A DNA stretch of 64,000 nucleotides from NCBI GenBank assembly GCA_044224315.1, contig JBGAKR010000003.1:248001-312000 (forward strand). The letters run 5' to 3'. The DNA comes from JAGXTF01 sp044224315. GTDB taxonomy: Bacteria; Bacteroidota; Bacteroidia; NS11-12g; UBA955. A model generated the notes under the pieces. It was not told where the DNA came from and did not search any database. It worked only from the letters and a program-made list of their open reading frames with translations. Shown here in pieces: positions 60,105 to 64,000 of this stretch. A program made the position numbers and the translations under genes. The first letter of the stretch is position 1. Each line of letters starts with the position of its first letter.

Positions 60105-62429
60105 TTAGAACTCCAGTTTATAGAATATGGATGGAACAAAAGGAAAGTACGAAACGCCCATAGCTCTTACTACGCGGTCTTCTCCCCTTTCCAGGTTTAT
60201 AAATAACGGGTTATACTGGTTTAGCATATTGTAAATGTTTATACCCCAGTATTGCTTATCTGGTCGGCCCCGATCTGGCCTGATTACTTTTGAGAACCCT
60301 AAATCCACGCGGCGGTAGAAAGGCATTCTGAAGTTGTTTTTCTCGGAATAATCGTAAATAAAAGTACCGTCGGCCGCAACATATTTACCTGTTGGAACAG
60401 AAACAGCATTGCCCGACATAATTACCACTGCAAAATTTACCATAAAATTCTGGTTTACATGGTATACTCCGGTGAGGGCTATTTTATGTCTGCGATCCCA
60501 ACGGAAGGGATACTTATTGCCAAAATTTATATCAGGAATAGTTCGGTTACTTTGAGAAAAGGTATAACTCACAAGCCCGTTAAAGCGGCCGTGTTTTCGC
60601 ATAATCATAGCTTCAAGGCCATAGGCATTGCCTTTTCCCTGGGCCAGCATTTTTATCCAATAATCTTTCAGCAAATCGCCTTCATCTGCACCGGTAACAT
60701 CGGTTACACCTTTCATTATTTTATAATATCCATCCAGGGTGAATTCAAAGCCCGCTTTCAAGGGCCGGTAATACCCTGCTGTGAATTGGATATTTTGTTG
60801 GGGTTGAAAGTTTTTTGATGCCGGGAACCAGATGTTGCCGGGTAAACTTGCATTTACACTCGCCAGTTGATTGATACCCTGATTGGAAATAGAAGCCGCC
60901 AGTTTTAAAGCTTTTTGGCCCTGCAACTGCTGGCTAAGCATAATACGCGGTTCGGGCCGCAGAAATACTTTGTCTTTGCCTGCAAACAACCATAATCTTC
61001 CACCGGCATTTACTTTTAAACCCGGTGTTAAATTGGTTTCATATTCCCCATAAAAACTTGATTCTAAAGCTCCCTGGATGTTTATTTTACCATACAAAGT
61101 ATCGGTAGTGCTGGAGCCTGAAGATGATACGGTAAATCTTTCTACATTGGGCCTGAAACCATGGCGAATGATTTCTGCACCATAGCGCAAATAACTACCC
61201 GATAAAAGATTGTATTCAAAATCGGCTTTTCCTACAAAGTCGGTGATTGAGTTATTTTGTTTAAACTGAATTTTAGCTTTATCTAATCCTGTATCGGTGG
61301 TTACCTCTCCTTCAATTCCAAAATTAGAATTGTATGAATATCGGCTCATCCCAACCAAAAAATTGGCGTAATGCCTACTGCTGAATTTATGGGCCAAATT
61401 CACACCCGTGAGTGTATTTTGCCAGGTTATAGATTGCTCTAACTTTATGCTTACAATACGGTTGTTGCTGTCTCTTTCAGTGCTGGTGAGCTTTAATCCA
61501 AACTTATCTCGCCCATTGTATACCCAAAAACTTAACTTGTTATTCGCATCAGGCCTGTATACAACCTTAGCATTGATATCATGCAAATTGTAAAAAATGT
61601 AATTGCCACCACTATGGGGCAAAAACATATCCAACCAACTGCGGCGAATGCCAATGGATGCCGTTACTTTTTCAGAAATAGGGCCATCCATATTTAATTT
61701 CAATGCCAGTAAATCACTCCAGAAATTGCCTTTCCATGCATTCTTATTGCCTTCCAGCATAGATACATCCATTACAGCACCGGCCCTGCCACCGTATCGG
61801 GCCGGAGCAACCCCTCGGTAGAACTGTATATCCCTAACCTGATCGGGGTTAAAACCACTGAGGAAACCAAAAATATGTCCGTTTCCATAAAGGGTTAAAC
61901 CATCCATACTAACCAGATTCTGGTCGGAGTTTCCACCCCTGGCATACATTCCTGATAAGCCTTCAATCCCACCGTTTATGCCCGGTAAAAATTGCAAGAA
62001 CTTTACCGGGTCGGGTTCGTTTAAAGGTGCAGGCATATTTTGCACCTGAGAAATTAACGGGGCCGTGTAGCCACTTCTATAATCGTGGGTGCTTATTGCC
62101 TTATTGGAACCTGTATCAGTGATAACTTTATTCAGGGGTTTTAGCTGTATATTCAGCTCTTTGGGTCCATATACATCCATATAAAAAACCTGTTTTTTAT
62201 AACCCGAAGCAGACACCACAAATGCGTATTTTCCGCCCCCCATGCCCATGCTATAATAGCCATTGCGATTGGAATATGTATAATTAAATCCCGCAGAATC
62301 GAATACAATGGCACCCTGAATGGCTTCACCGGTTTTAAAATCTTCAATTGTTCCGCTGATTTGCGGCAGCTGGGCTTTTGCCAAAAAAGCGAAACCCGCT
62401 GTAAGTGTAAATAGTATGGCTTTTTTCAT
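60105..62429 (-). CDS. TonB-dependent receptor with carboxypeptidase-like regulatory domain
   Basis: Started at ATG 62429 (774 residues) with the signal peptide MKKAILFTLTAGFAFLAKAQ. Residues about 22-105 form a carboxypeptidase-regulatory-like domain (SGTIEDFKTGEAIQGAIVFD, SASGYKKQVFYMDVYG). The plug has MYARGGNSDQNLVSMDGLTL and FYRGVAPARYGGRAGAVMDV. The barrel ends in YFPFVPSIFYKLEF with a terminal aromatic. No TonB box is obvious. It is shorter than SusC. The DUF4249 gene follows by 3 bases, and folB lies upstream by 107 bases. Confidence 0.92.
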   Translation of the reverse strand: MKKAILFTLTAGFAFLAKAQLPQISGTIEDFKTGEAIQGAIVFDSAGFNYTYSNRNGYYSMGMGGGKYAFVVSASGYKKQVFYMDVYGPKELNIQLKPLNKVITDTGSNKAISTHDYRSGYTAPLISQVQNMPAPLNEPDPVKFLQFLPGINGGIEGLSGMYARGGNSDQNLVSMDGLTLYGNGHIFGFLSGFNPDQVRDIQFYRGVAPARYGGRAGAVMDVSMLEGNKNAWKGNFWSDLLALKLNMDGPISEKVTASIGIRRSWLDMFLPHSGGNYIFYNLHDINAKVVYRPDANNKLSFWVYNGRDKFGLKLTSTERDSNNRIVSIKLEQSITWQNTLTGVNLAHKFSSRHYANFLVGMSRYSYNSNFGIEGEVTTDTGLDKAKIQFKQNNSITDFVGKADFEYNLLSGSYLRYGAEIIRHGFRPNVERFTVSSSGSSTTDTLYGKINIQGALESSFYGEYETNLTPGLKVNAGGRLWLFAGKDKVFLRPEPRIMLSQQLQGQKALKLAASISNQGINQLASVNASLPGNIWFPASKNFQPQQNIQFTAGYYRPLKAGFEFTLDGYYKIMKGVTDVTGADEGDLLKDYWIKMLAQGKGNAYGLEAMIMRKHGRFNGLVSYTFSQSNRTIPDINFGNKYPFRWDRRHKIALTGVYHVNQNFMVNFAVVIMSGNAVSVPTGKYVAADGTFIYDYSEKNNFRMPFYRRVDLGFSKVIRPDRGRPDKQYWGINIYNMLNQYNPLFINLERGEDRVVRAMGVSYFPFVPSIFYKLEF

Positions 62430-62536
62430 GCCTTTATGCAAAAATAGTGCATATTGGTGCTTCAAATTTATAAAAAGCGTCATTTTTAGATAAAACGCTA
62501 CCCAAGGCTAAAAGGTTGGGTTTTAATCCAATATTT

Positions 62537-62902
62537 CTATATTTCCCACTCTAGGTTCACTCCGGCTGCGTCGGCATCATAGCCGGTTACAGGCAAATTC
62601 TTTTTACGGATAACTATACTGATTTTTTTTATTGTGTTTGAACTTTCCTCCAATACTGCGTTTAACATTCGGGCGGCATAGGTTTCTAGCAATCGGCAAT
62701 CTCCCTTAGCCTCCTTGTGTGCAATTTCTACAAGTTTGGCATAGTCCAGGGTATTTAGCAAATCATCTTTGGGATCTTCCCAATCAAAAGTGGTTTTAAT
62801 ATCCACCCACAAAACCACGCCCTGGTTTCTTTCACCCTCTCCCCAACCAATGTGGGCAAATACTTTCTGATTTTCCAGAAAAATGGTCATGTTTTGTTTC
62901 AT
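62537..62902 (-). CDS. folB: Dihydroneopterin aldolase
   Basis: Started at ATG 62902 (121 residues; ATG 62890 or 62929 also possible). It matches FolB, which converts dihydroneopterin to 6-hydroxymethyldihydropterin in folate synthesis. Visible marks are FLENQKVFAHIGWGEGE at the start, LDYAKLVEIAHKEAKGDCRL with LLETYAARMLNAVLEE (substrate-site glutamate and tyrosine region), and VRKKNLPVTGYDADAAGV with the catalytic lysine. Length is normal for a single-domain FolB. It is divergent from the acyl-CoA dehydrogenase gene. Confidence 0.87.
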   Translation of the reverse strand: MKQNMTIFLENQKVFAHIGWGEGERNQGVVLWVDIKTTFDWEDPKDDLLNTLDYAKLVEIAHKEAKGDCRLLETYAARMLNAVLEESSNTIKKISIVIRKKNLPVTGYDADAAGVNLEWEI

Positions 62903-62942
62903 TTTGCGTATGCTCTGATGTGGCTGCAAAAAAAGGAAACCT

Positions 62943-62950
62943 TACCTTTG
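62943..62950 (+). promoter_or_regulatory. Candidate -7 promoter box for the acyl-CoA dehydrogenase gene
   Basis: TACCTTTG matches TAnnTTTG exactly and lies 22 bases before the ATG at 62973. A -33 element at proper spacing is not clear. Confidence 0.4.
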
Positions 62951-62972
62951 CCGTGTAATTTATTTTTACAAA

Positions 62973-64000
62973 ATGCAAAACCCATTCATTGAAGAATTAT
63001 ATGCAGCCAATCGCGGCAAAGACCGATACGAGGCTCCGGATTTTATGCTGGTTGATGATCTTCTTACCGAAGAGCAGAAACTGGTACGTGCTTCGGTGCG
63101 CGATTGGGTTAAAAAAGATTTATCACCCATTATTGAGCACTATGCCCAAAATGCGCAGTTTCCCCATCATATCATCCGCGGACTAGGCGCAGTGGGTGCT
63201 TTTGGCCCACAATTGCCAGCCGAATATGGTTGTGGCGGAATGGATTACACCACCTATGGTTTAATTATGATGGAATTGGAACGTTGCGATAGCGGTATAC
63301 GCAGCACTGCAAGTGTGCAGGGCTCGCTGGTAATGTACCCCATCTTTAAATTTGGTTCGGAAGAGCAAAAACGCAAGTACTTGCCCAAGCTGGCAACCGG
63401 AGAGATTATGGGTTGTTTTGGTCTTACCGAACCCGATCATGGATCAAATCCGGGAGGAATGGTTACACATTTTACCGATGCTGGCGACCATGTAATATTA
63501 AACGGTGCAAAAATGTGGATTTCAAATGCCCCGTTTGCGGATATAGCAGTAGTGTGGGCAAAAGATGAGAATGGAAAGGTACGCGGCCTCATTGTAGAAC
63601 GTGGTATGGAAGGTTTCACTACTCCCGAAACCCATGGCAAATGGAGCCTGAGAGCAAGTGCTACCGGCGAATTGGTATTTACCGATGTAAAAGTGCCAAA
63701 AGCCAATATTCTACCCGGGGTGGAAGGGTTAAAAGGCCCTCTCACCTGCCTCAACAGCGCGCGTTATGGTATTAGTTGGGGAGCATTGGGCGCTGCAATG
63801 GATTGCTACGATTCTGCCCTGCGGTATGCCAAGCAGCGAAAACAATTCGGAAAACCCATTGCAGGTTTTCAATTACAACAAAAAAAACTGGCCGAAATGA
63901 TTACCGAAATAAGCAAAGCCCAATTGCTGGTATGGCGTTTGGGCCAATTGATGGATGCTGGCAAGGCCACACCTGCTCAAATTTCTATGGCCAAACGAAA
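62973..64000 (+). CDS. Glutaryl-CoA dehydrogenase-like acyl-CoA dehydrogenase, cut by window edge
   Basis: The frame from ATG 62973 is open to the window edge (342 residues seen of about 390 expected). It begins MQNPFIEELYAANRGKDRYE. The FAD-binding segment GCFGLTEPDHGSNPGGMVT and SARYGISWGALGAAMDCYDS match glutaryl-CoA dehydrogenases more than straight-chain acyl-CoA dehydrogenases, and DSGIRSTASVQGSLVMYPI carries R110, which aligns with the carboxylate-binding arginine of human GCDH. The catalytic glutamate would fall beyond the edge. The role would be lysine/tryptophan breakdown or a related reaction. Confidence 0.87.
   Translation, partial: MQNPFIEELYAANRGKDRYEAPDFMLVDDLLTEEQKLVRASVRDWVKKDLSPIIEHYAQNAQFPHHIIRGLGAVGAFGPQLPAEYGCGGMDYTTYGLIMMELERCDSGIRSTASVQGSLVMYPIFKFGSEEQKRKYLPKLATGEIMGCFGLTEPDHGSNPGGMVTHFTDAGDHVILNGAKMWISNAPFADIAVVWAKDENGKVRGLIVERGMEGFTTPETHGKWSLRASATGELVFTDVKVPKANILPGVEGLKGPLTCLNSARYGISWGALGAAMDCYDSALRYAKQRKQFGKPIAGFQLQQKKLAEMITEISKAQLLVWRLGQLMDAGKATPAQISMAKR

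Overview
The window is a gene-dense stretch of a Bacteroidota chromosome of moderate GC. Support comes from several exported proteins with type IX secretion (T9SS) type A sorting tails or gliding-motility-associated C-terminal domains, a TonB-dependent receptor paired with a DUF4249 lipoprotein, many short lipoproteins ending the signal peptide in a lipobox cysteine followed by lysines, and TAnnTTTG-type -7 promoter elements. The genus cannot be named from the sequence. No phage, insertion sequence or CRISPR array was seen.

Layout. 1-1856: minus-strand run of a beta-barrel-like protein, a PPK2 polyphosphate kinase and a small membrane protein cut by the window edge. 1921-5177: serC-serA-DUF1015, closed by a clear terminator. 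5480-5904: a small HTH repressor behind four evenly spaced operators. 5920-16356: minus-strand housekeeping block (ArsR regulator, lipid A-type acyltransferase, M42 peptidase, porin-like protein, TPR protein, gyrA, M16 double peptidase) interrupted by a heptamer-repeat island at 13186-13371. 16505-21438: two large T9SS-type surface proteins. 21559-24802: small membrane proteins, an SDR epimerase and a DCC1-like protein, with a GbsR/MarR regulator whose probable operator occurs twice. 24920-33072: MORN-repeat protein, a substrate-binding-like protein without signal peptide, and an Asp-box beta-propeller T9SS protein. 33196-35569: lipoprotein, methyltransferase, homogentisate dioxygenase.

35757-49741 is the most unusual part. 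It holds a three-gene overlapping unit of two cytochrome-like lipoproteins and a DUF5777 beta-barrel, then an SDR/acyl-CoA ligase pair, then a tight six-gene unit: two DUF4214-like lipoproteins, a DUF1501 protein, a cytochrome-domain lipoprotein, a small lipoprotein and a 1165-residue CUB/gliding-CTD protein. Every product of the six-gene unit is predicted to be exported. Together with the 18841 protein, four proteins in the window carry a CX4CH (not CX2CH) heme-type motif. I infer surface-linked redox or binding assemblies; their function is unknown.

49776-64000: an NFACT protein, tRNA-Val(TAC) with its own terminator, a lipoprotein, a TPR protein, uvrA with a possible leader terminator, a T9SS protein with a DoxX gene, the DUF4249/TonB receptor pair, folB, and the start of a glutaryl-CoA dehydrogenase-like gene that runs off the window.
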